Below, piece after piece: positions 24,505 through 32,336 of a DNA stretch of 64,000 bases. The translations under genes were made by a program, and so were the position numbers. Position 1 is the first letter of the stretch, and every line of letters begins with the position of its first letter. The stretch spans positions 1 through 64,000 of the forward strand of contig NZ_BQID01000016.1 of assembly GCF_021602345.1 (NCBI RefSeq), read 5' to 3'. The DNA comes from Pseudomonas pharyngis (GTDB taxonomy: Bacteria; Pseudomonadota; Gammaproteobacteria; Pseudomonadales; Pseudomonadaceae). The notes under the pieces were generated by a model. It was given only the letters and a program-made list of their open reading frames with translations, searched no databases and had not been told where the DNA came from.

Positions 24505-25230
24505 ATGAGCAAGCCCTTGATCATCATCACCGGCGCCAGCTCGGGCATCGGCGAAGCCACCGCCCGCCGCTTGAGCGCGGCCGGCCATCCACTGTTGTTG
24601 CTGGCCCGGCGCATCGAACGCCTTGAAGCTCTGGCACTGCCGAACACCCTCAGCCGCCGCGTCGACATCACCGACCGCGGCGCTTTGCTGGAAGCTGTGG
24701 CCGAAGCGGAAGCGCAATTCGGGCCGGCCGATGCGCTGATCAACAACGCCGGGGTGATGCTGCTGGGCGAGATGAGCAAGCAGGATCCGGCGCAGTGGGA
24801 CCAGATGCTCGACGTCAACGTGAAGGGTCTGCTCAACGGCGTGCACGCGGTGGTGGCCGGGATGATCGAGCGCAAGCATGGCACCATCATCAACGTCAGC
24901 TCGGTGGCCGGGCGCAAGACCTTCCCCAACCATGTGGCCTATGTCGGGACCAAGTTTGCGGTGCATGGGCTGTCGGAGAATCTGCGTGAAGAGCTGTCGC
25001 CGCATAACGTGCGGGTGACCACGATTGCGCCGGGTGCGGTAGAGACCGAGTTGCTGAGCCACACCACGGATGAGGCGATCAAGACCGGGTATCAGGCCTG
25101 GAAGCAGGACATGGGCGGCACGGTGCTGAGCGCCGAGGATGTGGCGACGGCGATTGCTTATGCGTATGGGCAGCCGCAGGGGGTTTGTATTCGCGAGATT
25201 GTGATGGCTGCGACTCGGCAGCAGGCCTAA
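24505..25230 (+). CDS. SDR-family NAD(P)-dependent oxidoreductase
   Basis: A 241-residue classical SDR. Motifs: TGASSGIG at 10-17, NNAGVMLLG near 82-90, NVSSVAGRK and YVGTKFAVHG with the YxxxK pair near residues 147-151, then PGAVETELLSHT. It looks like the YdfG/3-hydroxy acid dehydrogenase-like branch that oxidises small hydroxy acids or reduces aldehydes. The RBS AGGAGTTCAACC is strong. Control by the divergent LysR is likely. Confidence 0.9.
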   Translation: MSKPLIIITGASSGIGEATARRLSAAGHPLLLLARRIERLEALALPNTLSRRVDITDRGALLEAVAEAEAQFGPADALINNAGVMLLGEMSKQDPAQWDQMLDVNVKGLLNGVHAVVAGMIERKHGTIINVSSVAGRKTFPNHVAYVGTKFAVHGLSENLREELSPHNVRVTTIAPGAVETELLSHTTDEAIKTGYQAWKQDMGGTVLSAEDVATAIAYAYGQPQGVCIREIVMAATRQQA

Positions 25231-25261
25231 AAGCGAAAGGCGAAAGGCAAAATCAAAAGCG

Positions 25262-25436
25262 CCCTCACCCTAACCCTCTCCCGGAGGGAGAGGGTTAGGG
25301 TGAGGTGTCTTACGTCATACATCGACCTGAAAGATCTGGTCGATTATGGATTCACAGCGAACCGTTCAGGTCGGCGTATATCCCCAATATCCCCGGATCG
25401 GTCCCCTCTACCTCTGGGAGAGGGCTAGGGTGAGGG
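25262..25436. repeat. CCCTCACCC/GGGTGAGGG intergenic element, copy B
   Basis: A 175-bp element with terminal inverted repeats (CCCTCACCCTAACCCTC; GAGGGCTAGGGTGAGGG) and a second internal inverted pair (ACATCGACCTGAA and TTCAGGTCGGCGTA). The left terminal repeat is doubled as a short hairpin. Its right end overlaps the last codons and the stop codon of the ECF sigma gene (25425-25436). Confidence 0.88.
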
Positions 25437-26669
25437 CAAGCGATCCAAAGCCGAAAGCCGCCCCTCGATAAACCGCCGCTCCGGCTCTTGCCGGGTCAAT
25501 TCCAAGGCTCGCCGGTAAGCCGCCCGCGCCTCTTCAACCCGCCCCAACTGCCGGCAAAACTCCGCCCGCGCCGAATGCGCCAAGTGGTAATCCTGCAACT
25601 CCCCACGCCCCAGAATCCCTTCAATCAGCGTCAATCCCGCCAGCGCCCCGTCACGCTTAGCCACCGCCACCGCCCGGTTCAACTCGATCACCGGCGACGG
25701 CACCGCCCTCAGCAACACGTCATACAGCCCGACGATCTGTTCCCAGTCGGTCTCCCCCGCCGTCGGCGCTTCGGCATGCACCGCCGCAATCGCTGCCTGC
25801 AGGCAGTACGGCCCGAAGCGTCCCGTGGTCAGCGCCTTTTCCACCAGATCACAGCCTTCGGCGATCAGCTCGGCATTCCACAATCCGCGATCCTGATCAT
25901 CCAGCAGAATCAGTTCTCCATCCGGCGTCGACCGCGCCGAGCGCCGCGATTCATGCAGCAGCATCAACGCCAGCAGTCCCATGACTTCCGGGTCCGGCAA
26001 CAACTCCAGCAGCAACCGCCCGAGGCGGATCGCCTCACGGGTCAGGTCTTCGCGGGTCACCTGGGCGCCACCGGATGCCGAGTAGCCTTCGTTGAACACC
26101 AGATAAATCACCCGCAACACGCTGTCGAGGCGTTCGGGCAATTCACTCAGGCTCGGTACTTGATAAGGGATTTTCGCGTCGCGAATCTTCGCCTTGGCCC
26201 GCACGATGCGCTGGGCAATCGCCGCCGGGGCCGAGAGGAATGCCCGGGCGATTTCCTCGGTGGTGAGGTCGCAGACTTCACGCAAGGTCAGCGGCACTTG
26301 CGCGTCCGCCGCCAGCGCCGGGTGGCAGCAGGTGAAGATCAGGCGCAGGCGATCGTCTTCCACGTCCTCAGCGTCCCATTCGGACTGTTCCAGTTCTTCC
26401 AGTTGCGCCAGCAACAACGGCTGCGAGGCCTTGAACCGTGCGCGCCGGCGCAACACGTCGATGGCCTTGAAGCGCCCGGTGGATACCAGCCAGGTCCGCG
26501 GATTGTCCGGAACGCCGTCACGCTGCCAGCGTTCGACCGCGACGAAGAACGCCTCGTGCAAGGCTTCTTCGGCGAGGTCGAAATCGCCGAGCAGGCGGAT
26601 CAGGGTCGCGAGGATCCGCCGCGAGTCTTCGCGATAGACCTGCTCGACCCGCGCCCTGACTTCAGACAT
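25425..26669 (-). CDS. ECF42-type RNA polymerase sigma factor with C-terminal extension
   Basis: A 414-residue sigma factor. Region 2 lies at residues ~5-80 (EQVYREDSRRILATLIRLLGDFDLAEEALHEAFFVAVERW, the standard -10 binding part), region 4 at ~105-165 (VPLTLREVCDLTTEEIARAFLSAPAAIAQRIVRAKAKIR). The C-terminal ~240 residues form a DUF6596/TPR-like domain with repeats typical of group ECF42 and thought to regulate the sigma factor internally, replacing an anti-sigma protein. It follows a YCII/DGPF gene with an 8-bp overlap, the diagnostic ECF42 neighbour. The stop codon TAG comes from an intergenic repeat. Confidence 0.9.
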   Translation of the reverse strand: MSEVRARVEQVYREDSRRILATLIRLLGDFDLAEEALHEAFFVAVERWQRDGVPDNPRTWLVSTGRFKAIDVLRRRARFKASQPLLLAQLEELEQSEWDAEDVEDDRLRLIFTCCHPALAADAQVPLTLREVCDLTTEEIARAFLSAPAAIAQRIVRAKAKIRDAKIPYQVPSLSELPERLDSVLRVIYLVFNEGYSASGGAQVTREDLTREAIRLGRLLLELLPDPEVMGLLALMLLHESRRSARSTPDGELILLDDQDRGLWNAELIAEGCDLVEKALTTGRFGPYCLQAAIAAVHAEAPTAGETDWEQIVGLYDVLLRAVPSPVIELNRAVAVAKRDGALAGLTLIEGILGRGELQDYHLAHSARAEFCRQLGRVEEARAAYRRALELTRQEPERRFIEGRLSALDRLPSP

Positions 26670-27006
26670 TCAACTGGCGCACGGGACGCACTTCGACGCT
26701 GCCGACCCGGGCCGCCGGAATGTTGCCGGCGACCTGGATCGCTTCGTTGAGGTCACGCGCGTCGATCAGGTAGAAGCCGGCCAACTGCTCCTTGGTCTCG
26801 GCGAACGGACCGTCGGTGATCGACAGCTTGCCGTTGCGCATGCGCACCGTGGTGGCGGTCTGCACCGACTCCAGCGCTTCGGCGGCGACCAGTCGGCCGC
26901 TGCCCTGGATCGTCTCGGCGTAGGCCCAGCATTCGGCGTCCTCCGGGCTGTCGGGTGACGAATGCAGCAGGCGCTCATCGCTGTAGACCAGGCATAAATA
27001 CTTCAT
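26662..27006 (-). CDS. YCII-family protein with DGPF motif
   Basis: A 114-residue protein starting MKYLCLVYSDE (ATG 27006). The DGPFAETKEQLAGFY motif at 65-79 defines the DGPF (PhnB/YCII-like) branch always associated with ECF42 sigma factors. It is a small ferredoxin-like fold domain of unknown chemistry. It overlaps the sigma gene by 8 bp and lies 40 bp after the NTF2-like gene, forming a three-gene operon. Confidence 0.9.
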   Translation of the reverse strand: MKYLCLVYSDERLLHSSPDSPEDAECWAYAETIQGSGRLVAAEALESVQTATTVRMRNGKLSITDGPFAETKEQLAGFYLIDARDLNEAIQVAGNIPAARVGSVEVRPVRQLNV

Positions 27007-27046
27007 GGCGTTCTCCTGAATCGGACGAATCAACTATGGCTGAAGA

Positions 27047-27472
27047 TCAGGGTTTCGCATCGAACAGGGTCGAGCCGGTCATCGGATCGAACGGCGCCGA
27101 CCAGTGCTCGTGGGCAATTTTCCAGGCACCGCCGACCAGCCGATAACAGGCGGTGGCGCGCATCCAGCAACTCTGGGTTTCGCCCTGTTCATTGGTGCCG
27201 CCGCAGTTGGCAACCCAGTGGGCGAAGGCGATGTTGTCGCCTGTTTCGATCGCGATTTCGTGGAACTCGAAGATGTGCGGGCCGGGGCACATTTCCATGC
27301 AATCCACCCAGTGCGCGCGGTAGGCCGGTTTGCCCTTGAATTGCAGGGCCTTGATCGCATCGAACGAGAGGATGTCGTCGGCGTACAGCGCCATGACTTT
27401 CTCGACGTCCTTGGTCATGACGGCTTCGCGGTAGGTGTTGATCAGGGTCTGGATATCGCTTTGTGCGCTCAT
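27047..27472 (-). CDS. SnoaL/NTF2-like (DUF4440-type) protein
   Basis: A 141-residue NTF2-fold protein: YREAVMTKDVEKVMALYADDILSFDAIKALQFKGKPAYRAHW is typical of the YybH/SnoaL-like family, ending in a barrel strand with AWKIAHEHWSAPFDP. It is expected to be soluble and to bind a hydrophobic small molecule; no catalytic role can be assigned. It is first in the operon, right behind the ECF42-type promoter, and is probably part of the ECF42 regulon. Confidence 0.83.
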   Translation of the reverse strand: MSAQSDIQTLINTYREAVMTKDVEKVMALYADDILSFDAIKALQFKGKPAYRAHWVDCMEMCPGPHIFEFHEIAIETGDNIAFAHWVANCGGTNEQGETQSCWMRATACYRLVGGAWKIAHEHWSAPFDPMTGSTLFDAKP

Positions 27473-27509
27473 GGTGCTCTCCGTGGTTTTTGTTGTGAAG
27501 ACACCCTTA

Positions 27510-27536
27510 GTCGTTCGGCGATTTGCCGGATCGACA
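27510..27536 (-). promoter_or_regulatory. ECF42-type promoter
   Basis: On the minus strand TGTCGA (27536-27531) is followed after 17 bp by CGAC (27513-27510), matching the ECF42 promoter pattern as I recall it (TGTCGA, then CGA/TC at -10). The NTF2-like start codon lies 38 bp downstream at 27472, giving an autoregulated operon. Confidence 0.55.
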
Positions 27537-27613
27537 GCTGAAACAAAAAAAATCCAGCGAACGCAAAGTCGCTAGAATCCGAGGCTCATCTTTGTAGGAA
27601 AAAGGAAATTCCC

Positions 27614-28099
27614 TTGTCAGCCAAACTCGTGCCGTACGAGAGCCTTAACGCCTTGCAGCGTCAGCAGGTCGAAGCGATTGAAATCCACGCCGAGCAGATC
27701 AAGTTCTCCGGCGACATCCACGGCGCCCTGCACACGCTGCTGTCGAAACCCGGCCCTGGCGTGAAGGGTTTTGCCCTGCTAGCCGAAGATAAGCCAGTGG
27801 CGTTCCTGCTGCTCAAGCGCCCGCCGGTTCTGCCGGAATGGGCCGATGAACACAGCGCCACCCTGCATGCGTTGCAGGTCGATCACCGCGCACAGGGCAA
27901 GGGTTACGGCAAGGCCTGTCTGCTGGCGCTGCCGGAAGTTGCGCGCCAGACCTGGCCGGAAATCAAAGGGCTGGAGCTGTCAGTGGACGCCGACAACGAC
28001 GCTGCGATTGCGCTGTACGCCAAGTACGGTTTTGTCGACAGCGGCGAAGCGTACAAGGGCCGCATCGGTTACGAGCGGCGCATGGGGTTGTTCTTCTAA
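27614..28099 (+). CDS. GNAT-family N-acetyltransferase, TTG start
   Basis: A 161-residue acetyltransferase. The acetyl-CoA loop is RAQGKGYGKACLLALPEVARQTW (Q/RxxGxG/A), residues ~93-115, and the C-terminal half has LELSVDADNDAAIALYAKYGFVDSGEAYKG. The TTG at 27614 is chosen because AAAAAGGAAATTCCC gives a good ribosome-binding site directly before it and no ATG fits; the acceptor substrate cannot be told. It lies 17 bp before the PPOX gene, so they probably form an operon. Confidence 0.88.
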   Translation: MSAKLVPYESLNALQRQQVEAIEIHAEQIKFSGDIHGALHTLLSKPGPGVKGFALLAEDKPVAFLLLKRPPVLPEWADEHSATLHALQVDHRAQGKGYGKACLLALPEVARQTWPEIKGLELSVDADNDAAIALYAKYGFVDSGEAYKGRIGYERRMGLFF

Positions 28100-28116
28100 T
28101 CGTCGAGGGAGCAACG

Positions 28117-28722
28117 ATGATCGATTCAATCGAAGCGCTGGAAGCCATCTACGGCTTGCCCCACGAACGGGCGGTGCGCAAACAGATCGGGTTTCTCAAC
28201 GAGGACTATCAGGCGATGGTCCGGGTTTCGCCGTTGGTGATTGTCAGCTCGGTGGGTGCCGACGGCATCGACGGTTCCCCGCGCGGCGATGCGCCGGGGT
28301 TTGTGCGGATCATTGACGAGCGCACCCTCGCCCTGCCGGATCGCCCGGGCAACAACCGCATCGATACCTTGCGCAACGTGTTGCACGATCCACGGGTGTC
28401 GCTGCTGTTCATCATTCCGGGGATTGGCGAAACGTTGCGGGTCAACGGTACGGCGACCATCAGCGCTGATCCGCAGTTGCTGGATAGCTTCGCTGTGAAC
28501 GGCAAACCGGCGCGTACGGTGTTGCTGGTGAGGGTGGAGGCGGCGTTCTTTCATTGCTCCAAGGCATTCGTGCGTTCGGATGCGTGGAACCCTGAAACCC
28601 ACTTGCCGCGCTCGGCGCTGCCGACGGCGGGCGCGTTTCACAAGCGTCTGAATGATGGGCAGTTTGATGCCGAGGCTTACGACCGCGAGGCCCCGAAGCG
28701 AGTGCTCGACACGCTGTACTGA
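28117..28722 (+). CDS. PPOX-class (pyridoxamine 5'-phosphate oxidase-like) flavoprotein
   Basis: A 201-residue split-barrel flavoprotein of the MSMEG_1061/PPOX-like family: VVSSVGADGIDGSPRGDAPGFVRIIDERTLALPDRPGNNRIDTLRNVLHDPRVSLLFIIPGIGETLRVNGTA is its core (FMN-binding pattern at residues ~40-115), followed by a typical HCSKAFVRSDAWNP. It would bind FMN or F420-like flavin and reduce a small molecule. It is probably co-transcribed with the GNAT gene. Confidence 0.88.
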   Translation: MIDSIEALEAIYGLPHERAVRKQIGFLNEDYQAMVRVSPLVIVSSVGADGIDGSPRGDAPGFVRIIDERTLALPDRPGNNRIDTLRNVLHDPRVSLLFIIPGIGETLRVNGTATISADPQLLDSFAVNGKPARTVLLVRVEAAFFHCSKAFVRSDAWNPETHLPRSALPTAGAFHKRLNDGQFDAEAYDREAPKRVLDTLY

Positions 28723-28749
28723 CCAAAACTTGCAAACACCATTTTCCCT

Positions 28750-28839
28750 TGTGGGAGCGGGCTTGCTCGCGAAGGCGGTGGGTCAGTCAAACTAAATATC
28801 GACTGACACGACGCCTTCGCGAGCAAGCCCGCTCCCACA
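28750..28839. repeat. REPIN (inverted REP pair)
   Basis: TGTGGGAGCGGGCTTGCTCG (28750) mirrors CGAGCAAGCCCGCTCCCACA (28820); the two 28-bp arms are exact reverse complements (28750-28777 and 28812-28839), and the spacer has its own GTCAGTC/GACTGAC pair. A textbook REPIN between convergent genes. Confidence 0.92.
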
Positions 28840-28857
28840 GGGGATTTGCAGTGTTCT

Positions 28858-29346
28858 TCAGAGAGTCAGGATCATCTCGTGCCACGCCATTCCACCGTGG
28901 GCGGATTCGGACGGTTTGATGTAGGCAAAACCGAATCCGGCGTACAGCGGTATATGCCGTTCCTTGCACATCAGGTGAATCGTCGCCTTGCCCTGCTCGC
29001 GCATGCGCTCGATGAATTCACCCAGCAGACGCTTGGCCAGGCCCAGGCCCTGATAATCCGGGTGCACCACCACCGACATGATCACCACGTTCGGCCCCGC
29101 CGGGTCGTGGCCGATCAACTCCTTGAACGCCTCGTCGGACATCTGCACGTCAAACGCCGCGCCGGAGTTGATGAACCCGGCTACCTGCCCATCCACCTCG
29201 GCGACGATAAAACCGTCCGGCCAGGTGGCGATGCGCGTGGCGATCTTTTCGCGGGTCGCGGCTTCGTCGCCCTCATAGGCGAGGGTTTCGATGGCGTAGC
29301 AGCGATCCAGGTCGGCGGCGATGACGTGGCGGATGACGGTGTTCAT
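28858..29346 (-). CDS. GNAT-family N-acetyltransferase
   Basis: A 162-residue acetyltransferase resembling arylalkylamine/aminoglycoside-type GNATs: VVVHPDYQGLGLAKRLLGEFIERMREQG is the acetyl-CoA motif (residues ~100-125), with HLMCKERHIPLYAGFGFAYI in the C-terminal part. Start ATG 29346 (MNTVIRHVIAADLDRCYAIE) is usual for the family. It lies alone, bounded by the REPIN on one side and the small membrane protein on the other. Confidence 0.88.
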   Translation of the reverse strand: MNTVIRHVIAADLDRCYAIETLAYEGDEAATREKIATRIATWPDGFIVAEVDGQVAGFINSGAAFDVQMSDEAFKELIGHDPAGPNVVIMSVVVHPDYQGLGLAKRLLGEFIERMREQGKATIHLMCKERHIPLYAGFGFAYIKPSESAHGGMAWHEMILTL

Positions 29347-29510
29347 GGCGGCTCGAAATCAGTGGAAACAAGGTCGCCAAGGATAAAGGAATAAGGTGTT
29401 CATATCGATCCGCGCAGGGGGCGTAAAGCCTGCGTATAAGCGCTTTTCTTCGGATTCGGGACGGTCTATTTCTGGTGCCTGTCTCTGATCACCCGAGGGG
29501 GGAACCGTTT

Positions 29511-29618
29511 ATGAGCAGCGTGGAAATCGGTTTGTTTATGGTGTTGGGCATCAGCTTCTTCGGCTTCATTACCCTGGGCATCGACCTGTTGCGGGCACGA
29601 CGGATCAAGGGCAAGTAA
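29511..29618 (+). CDS. Small single-membrane-segment protein, 35 residues
   Basis: Starts ATG at 29511 with GAGGGGGGAACCG just upstream (strong ribosome-binding site) and ends at TAA 29616-29618. The translation is hydrophobic over residues ~6-24 (IGLFMVLGISFFGFITLGI), followed by LLRARRIKGK, a positively charged tail on the cytoplasmic side: one transmembrane helix, N-out. A perfect 14-bp terminator hairpin follows 7 bp after the stop, which supports real transcription. Function unknown; too short for automated gene callers. Confidence 0.6.
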   Translation: MSSVEIGLFMVLGISFFGFITLGIDLLRARRIKGK

Positions 29619-29624
29619 GCCTCG

Positions 29625-29657
29625 ACCGGCAGCGCGAAGCGGGTTCGCGCTGCCGGT
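29625..29657. terminator. Perfect 14-bp hairpin between convergent genes
   Basis: ACCGGCAGCGCGAA (29625) pairs with TTCGCGCTGCCGGT (29644), 5-base loop. It ends transcription of the small membrane protein and, from the other side, of the GyrI-like gene. Confidence 0.85.
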
Positions 29658-29663
29658 TGCCGA

Positions 29664-30158
29664 TCAGGTTTTCTTTTCCACCGGGACGCAGATTTCCAGC
29701 TTGCCGGTATTGAGCTTCGGATTGAAATCGGCGCTGTAGCGTTCCAGCTCGGGGGCGTTGAGCCCTTTGTATTCGGATGCCGGCAGCCAGGTTTTGTAGA
29801 TGTAATCAATGGTCTGCGGCAACTGATCCAGCGAACCCTTGTGTTCGAACACCGCGTACTGGCGTGGCAGGATTTCGATCCACGGATACTTTTCCTGCGG
29901 AAACTCATCGAGCTTGCTGATCTCGACCCCGGCCATGTAATCGAAACCGCCGTTGCCGTCGAAATTGCTGCAGACACCGTAGGTCACTTCGCCCTTCTGC
30001 CCCGGAATATGTCCGATGTGCGGGATCAGTTTTTCCCACAGCGCAGGGATGTCCTGAACGGTCTCTTTGGTGAAGCGATCGCGAAAACCTGCAATCAGCA
30101 GGAAGTGTCCATGTTCGAAGCGAGGTTCAGCCACTTCGACGCGTTTTTGCTCATCCAT
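29664..30158 (-). CDS. GyrI-like (AraC effector-binding) domain protein
   Basis: A 164-residue stand-alone effector-binding domain: GHFLLIAGFRDRFTKETVQDIPALWEKLIPHIGHIPGQKGEVTYGVCSNF...FDYMAGVEISKLDEFP...PRQYAVFEHKGSLDQLPQTIDYIYKTWLPAS, ending in PVEKKT. The conserved YAVFEHKG and W..W pattern are those of GyrI-like/SbmC domains. Start ATG 30158 with AAGGAGTCGAGTC upstream. It has no DNA-binding part; such proteins bind or sequester small molecules or inhibit gyrase. Confidence 0.86.
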   Translation of the reverse strand: MDEQKRVEVAEPRFEHGHFLLIAGFRDRFTKETVQDIPALWEKLIPHIGHIPGQKGEVTYGVCSNFDGNGGFDYMAGVEISKLDEFPQEKYPWIEILPRQYAVFEHKGSLDQLPQTIDYIYKTWLPASEYKGLNAPELERYSADFNPKLNTGKLEICVPVEKKT

Positions 30159-30226
30159 GACTCGACTCCTTGAACGAAAAAAGTGGGTTCGGCTGGGAGT
30201 ATAGAAGCCAAACCCGATTCGCACAT

Positions 30227-30889
30227 TTACAGCGTATGCAGGGCCTCGGCGGCCCCGGAGCCCACAAACTCGTTATAACCGGATACGATCACGTAGACCG
30301 CGAAATAGCAGAAGATCGCGGCAGATGCCATGTACGAATAGCGCAGCAGTTTGTCGCCCAGCAACTTGCCGCCATGGCTCGCGGCGAAACACAGTCCCGC
30401 TGACCACAGCAGCCCGGCGCACAGGAAACCACCGAGAAACAGCGCAGAGCTGAGTGGACCGCCGCCACCGGAACGGGCGATCAACGTACCGCCCACCGCC
30501 GCAAACCAGAGGATGGCGCTCGGCGACGACATGGCGAGAAAAATCCCACGAAAGAACTCCTTGCGATGGGAGTTCTGGCCGACCTCGGCGGTCGCCGCCA
30601 ATTGCGCCTCGTGGTGGATCGCCGAATAGATCATCTTCGCCGCGAAGTAGATCAACAGCGCCGAACCGCCGATCCACAGCACCCAGCGCACGGTTTCGTA
30701 TTGCAACAGAACGGTCATCCCGGCCAGTGCCAGCACCGCGTAAATCAGGTCGCCGACGCAGGTGCCGAGGCCCAGCGCGAAGCCTTGAAAATAGCCGCGC
30801 TGCATCGCCAGCGTGATCATCGCGATGTTGGCCACGCCGATATCCAGACACAGCGAAAGGCTCAGCAAGAAGCCGCTGGTAAATTCCAT
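30227..30889 (-). CDS. LysE-family amino acid exporter
   Basis: A 220-residue inner-membrane exporter of the LysE/RhtB superfamily: six hydrophobic segments, the G-x-G pattern after TM1 (QRGYFQGFALGLGTCVGDLIYAVLALAGM) and the conserved FFRGIFLAMSSPSAILWFAAVGGT before TM4. It likely exports a small amino acid or analogue. The ATG at 30889 is used; a TTG at 30892 is in frame but less likely. It lies 68 bp from the start of the GyrI-like gene on the same strand. Confidence 0.88.
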   Translation of the reverse strand: MEFTSGFLLSLSLCLDIGVANIAMITLAMQRGYFQGFALGLGTCVGDLIYAVLALAGMTVLLQYETVRWVLWIGGSALLIYFAAKMIYSAIHHEAQLAATAEVGQNSHRKEFFRGIFLAMSSPSAILWFAAVGGTLIARSGGGGPLSSALFLGGFLCAGLLWSAGLCFAASHGGKLLGDKLLRYSYMASAAIFCYFAVYVIVSGYNEFVGSGAAEALHTL

Positions 30890-31029
30890 CAACCGGTTTT
30901 CCTTGAGAAAAATTTGTTTACAAAGGCTCTGGACAGTATGCCATCGCTGACCTTATCGTCCGCCACAGGTCACCGCAGTGACCAGCGTCGCTCGGACGGT
31001 TCCGGGCGCTTACGTTATCCGAGGCAACA

Positions 31030-32241
31030 ATGGCTGAACAAGGTTCGCCGCGCCGCTTTGCGCGCATTGATCGACTCCCCCCTTACGTTTTCAACATCAC
31101 CGCCGAGCTGAAGATGGCCGCCCGACGTCGTGGCGAAGACATCATCGACTTGAGCATGGGCAACCCCGACGGCGCCACGCCGCCGCACATCGTTGAAAAA
31201 CTGGTGCAGGTTGCGCAACGCGAAGACACCCACGGTTACTCCACGTCCAAGGGCATTCCGCGCCTGCGCCGGGCGATTTCCAACTGGTACAAGGAGCGCT
31301 ACGCGGTCGATATCGACCCGGAAAGCGAAGCCATCGTCACCATCGGTTCCAAGGAAGGCCTGGCGCACCTGATGCTGGCGACCCTCGACCAGGGCGACAC
31401 CGTGCTGGTGCCAAATCCGAGCTACCCGATTCACATCTACGGTGCCGTGATTGCCGGCGCCCAGGTGCGGTCGGTGCCGCTGGTGCCGGGCGTGGACTTC
31501 TTCGCCGAGCTGGAGCGGGCGATTCGCGGTTCGATCCCGAAACCGAAGATGATGATCCTCGGCTTCCCGTCGAACCCGACCGCGCAGTGCGTGGAGCTGG
31601 ACTTCTTCGAACGGGTGATCGCCCTCGCCAAACAGTACGACGTGCTGGTGGTGCACGACCTGGCCTACGCCGACATCGTCTACGACGGCTGGAAAGCCCC
31701 GTCGATCATGCAGGTGCCGGGCGCCAAGGACATTGCGGTGGAGTTTTTCACCCTGTCCAAGAGCTACAACATGGCGGGCTGGCGCATCGGTTTCATGGTC
31801 GGCAACCCGGAACTGGTCAGCGCCCTGGCGCGGATCAAGAGCTACCACGACTACGGCACCTTCACCCCGCTGCAGGTGGCCGCGATTGCTGCGCTGGAAG
31901 GCGATCAGCAATGCGTGCGCGATATCGCCGAGCAATATCGCCAGCGCCGCAACGTGCTGGTCAAAGGCCTGCATGAACTGGGCTGGATGGTCGAGAACCC
32001 GAAAGCTTCGATGTACGTCTGGGCGAAGATTCCCGACGCCTACGCGCACCTCGGTTCGCTGGAGTTCGCCAAGAAGCTGCTGGCCGAGGCCAAGGTCTGC
32101 GTCTCGCCGGGTGTCGGTTTTGGTGAGTACGGCGACGATCACGTGCGCTTCGCCCTGATCGAAAACCAGGACCGGATTCGCCAGGCGGTACGCGGGATTC
32201 GCGGGATGTTCCGGGCGGATGGTCTGGTGACCAAATCCTGA
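31030..32241 (+). CDS. alaC: Alanine transaminase
   Basis: A 403-residue fold-type I aminotransferase (pyruvate + glutamate <-> alanine + 2-oxoglutarate). The PLP lysine is Lys244 in [35 protein letters not shown] and the C-terminal [19 protein letters not shown] are characteristic of AlaC. Length is normal. Start at 31030 follows GAGGCAACA. It stands alone with a good terminator; no biosynthetic operon is visible. Confidence 0.94.
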   Translation: MAEQGSPRRFARIDRLPPYVFNITAELKMAARRRGEDIIDLSMGNPDGATPPHIVEKLVQVAQREDTHGYSTSKGIPRLRRAISNWYKERYAVDIDPESEAIVTIGSKEGLAHLMLATLDQGDTVLVPNPSYPIHIYGAVIAGAQVRSVPLVPGVDFFAELERAIRGSIPKPKMMILGFPSNPTAQCVELDFFERVIALAKQYDVLVVHDLAYADIVYDGWKAPSIMQVPGAKDIAVEFFTLSKSYNMAGWRIGFMVGNPELVSALARIKSYHDYGTFTPLQVAAIAALEGDQQCVRDIAEQYRQRRNVLVKGLHELGWMVENPKASMYVWAKIPDAYAHLGSLEFAKKLLAEAKVCVSPGVGFGEYGDDHVRFALIENQDRIRQAVRGIRGMFRADGLVTKS

Positions 32242-32246
32242 GGTGA

Positions 32247-32279
32247 TGATCGTTCCCACGCTCTGCTTGGGAACGATCA
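32247..32279. repeat. Dispersed GATCGTTCCCA inverted repeat
   Basis: TGATCGTTCCCA (32247) and TGGGAACGATCA (32268) are exact 12-bp mirror images around CGCTCTGCT. The same hairpin family is scattered through Pseudomonas intergenic regions. Confidence 0.75.
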
Positions 32280-32292
32280 ATCCACCAAACAC

Positions 32293-32320
32293 AAAAAAAC
32301 CGCATCGCTGCGGTTTTTTT
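32293..32320. terminator. Bidirectional terminator alaC / gntT
   Basis: AAAAAAACCGCA and TGCGGTTTTTTT form a perfect stem with A and T runs on both sides. Confidence 0.92.
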
Positions 32321-32336
32321 GTGTCTTGCGTTCGGG

